DNA of 5,627 nucleotides, from NCBI GenBank assembly GCA_000997105.1, contig LCEJ01000068.1, forward strand, positions 1-5,627, given 5' to 3'. The notes beneath the pieces were generated by a model. That model did no database searches. It worked only from the letters and a program-made list of their open reading frames with translations, and was not told the origin of the DNA. This DNA comes from Candidatus Daviesbacteria bacterium GW2011_GWA2_42_7. GTDB lineage: Bacteria > Patescibacteriota > Microgenomatia > Daviesbacterales > UBA10151. The position numbers and the translations under genes are program-made. Positions 5,044 through 5,627 of the stretch are shown here, in pieces (position 1 is the stretch's first letter; the number at the start of each line of letters is the position of its first letter).

Positions 5044-5627
5044 TTACAGACATAGATCTTTACCCGCCTCATGTTTTCTAATGGTGACATACTCAGCCTG
5101 AAAAATAACCTGTTCACAGGATAAAATTTTCTGCAGGACTTGGGAAGCTTGGGTAAAACCCATATCCTCAAACCTTTTCCATTGCCTTTCATCAATTACC
5201 CAATAATCAGGGGGGTTATCTTGTAGCTCCAAAGCAGCCTGATTAATCTCCCGGTAAAATACAGGAAGGTTTGTTACAGCCCGTGGGTTAGCCATTAACC
5301 TGTCTGTTTCCAGATATATAATACTGTCAGTTGTGGCAAATAGCTTTGCCTCTTTCGGGGTATTATTTATAACCCATTTATTTATTTCATACATTGGGTC
5401 ATCCGGATAAGTGGCCGTCCTGTTTCTGGTTTCCGGGGGATGGGAAAAATTCCTTTTATAAATAGGAATCATTACAAAATAAAAAGTTATAATAAGCATC
5501 GCAAGCAAGAATACACTTACTCCTTTAAGAAAATTAATTTTCTTACGATTTCTTGTAAGCTCTTGTAAAGATAAGCCCAGGCTTATGGCCATAATTGCCT
5601 CAACAGTCATAAGACGGTTAGGGTGAA
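5044..5627 (-). CDS. C-terminal part of a GT-C-like membrane protein (5' end beyond right edge)
   Basis: The frame is open to the right edge. The five visible codons before the first ATG (5610) read HPNRL, so the ATG at 5610 is probably internal and the gene starts outside the window. About 193 residues are seen. HPNRLMTVEAIMAISLGLSLQ resembles the last membrane helix region of PMT-type proteins ('R.Y..PALPFLALL'). A basic stretch (RNRKK) and one clear helix (about 36-56 of the visible part, VFLLAMLIITFYFVMIPIY) follow, then an outer soluble domain of about 130 residues. That domain contains INKWVINNTPKEAKL, TDSIIYLETDRL and NPPDYWVIDERQWKR, and aligns with the C-terminal domain of the convergent gene ending at 5039. 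The stop codon lies 4 bp from that gene's stop. The promoter is not in the window. The GT-C assignment rests on this homology and on context, since the catalytic N-terminus is missing. Confidence 0.75.
   Translation of the reverse strand, partial: HPNRLMTVEAIMAISLGLSLQELTRNRKKINFLKGVSVFLLAMLIITFYFVMIPIYKRNFSHPPETRNRTATYPDDPMYEINKWVINNTPKEAKLFATTDSIIYLETDRLMANPRAVTNLPVFYREINQAALELQDNPPDYWVIDERQWKRFEDMGFTQASQVLQKILSCEQVIFQAEYVTIRKHEAGKDLCL

Noticed and set aside
5025..5045. Small hairpin AAGAG-TTG-CTCTT followed by AAGCTTTT at the convergent gene ends, as a possible terminator
   Set aside because: The stem is only 5 bp and A/T-rich, it lies inside the last codons of the plus-strand gene, and the T run is only four bases. 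Too weak to call an intrinsic terminator, though the site is where one would be expected.
4971..5195. Open frame of 74 codons on the minus strand spanning the convergent gene ends
   Set aside because: It overlaps the ends of two well-supported genes in another frame and shows no domain or start signal.

Overview
The window is a tightly packed, AT-rich stretch of bacterial chromosome. It holds six protein genes (two cut by the window edges) and only about 72 bp of real intergenic DNA. Every gene looks like part of a cell-surface glycan locus: four multi-pass membrane proteins of the GT-C glycosyltransferase type, one family 2 glycosyltransferase and one SAM-dependent methyltransferase. No tRNA, rRNA, CRISPR array or transposase gene is visible. 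Low G+C, 4-bp stop/start overlaps, mostly weak Shine-Dalgarno signals and clusters of divergent GT-C proteins with soluble C-terminal domains suggest a Patescibacteria/CPR genome, perhaps Microgenomates. That placement is inference from style, not from a marker gene. UGA is used as a stop at two gene junctions, so the code is the standard bacterial one and not the UGA-glycine code of Gracilibacteria/Absconditabacteria.

Layout. Positions 1-3389 (minus strand) form one apparent operon, read right to left: GT2 glycosyltransferase (3389-2442), methyltransferase (2445-1837), TMTC-like GT-C protein (1840-170), and the N-terminus of another large membrane protein (183-1, running off the left edge). 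Each gene overlaps the next by 4, 4 and 14 bp, so the products are probably translationally coupled. Positions 3390-3461 form a divergent promoter region. Positions 3462-5039 (plus strand) encode a second GT-C protein. Four bases after it, tail to tail, lies the 3' part of a third GT-C-like gene (5627-5044, minus), whose C-terminal domain is recognisably homologous to that of its convergent neighbour.

How the genes may work together (inference): the GT2 enzyme would add a sugar from a nucleotide or lipid-phosphate donor on the cytoplasmic side, the methyltransferase would modify a sugar or lipid intermediate, and the GT-C proteins would transfer sugars from polyprenyl-phosphate donors to an acceptor on the outer face of the membrane.

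The most unusual feature is inside the plus-strand GT-C gene. At 3902-3996 there is a G+C-rich array of four consecutive small hairpins with loops TTAC, TTC, TTC and TTAC. It is translated in frame as a hydrophilic Ser/Thr/Arg-rich insert in a loop between two membrane helices. It looks like a small non-autonomous palindromic repeat that has invaded a coding sequence, comparable in principle to the in-frame Rickettsia palindromic elements. A second oddity is the methyltransferase, which appears to have lost the segment that normally follows its conserved 'RIL' motif.
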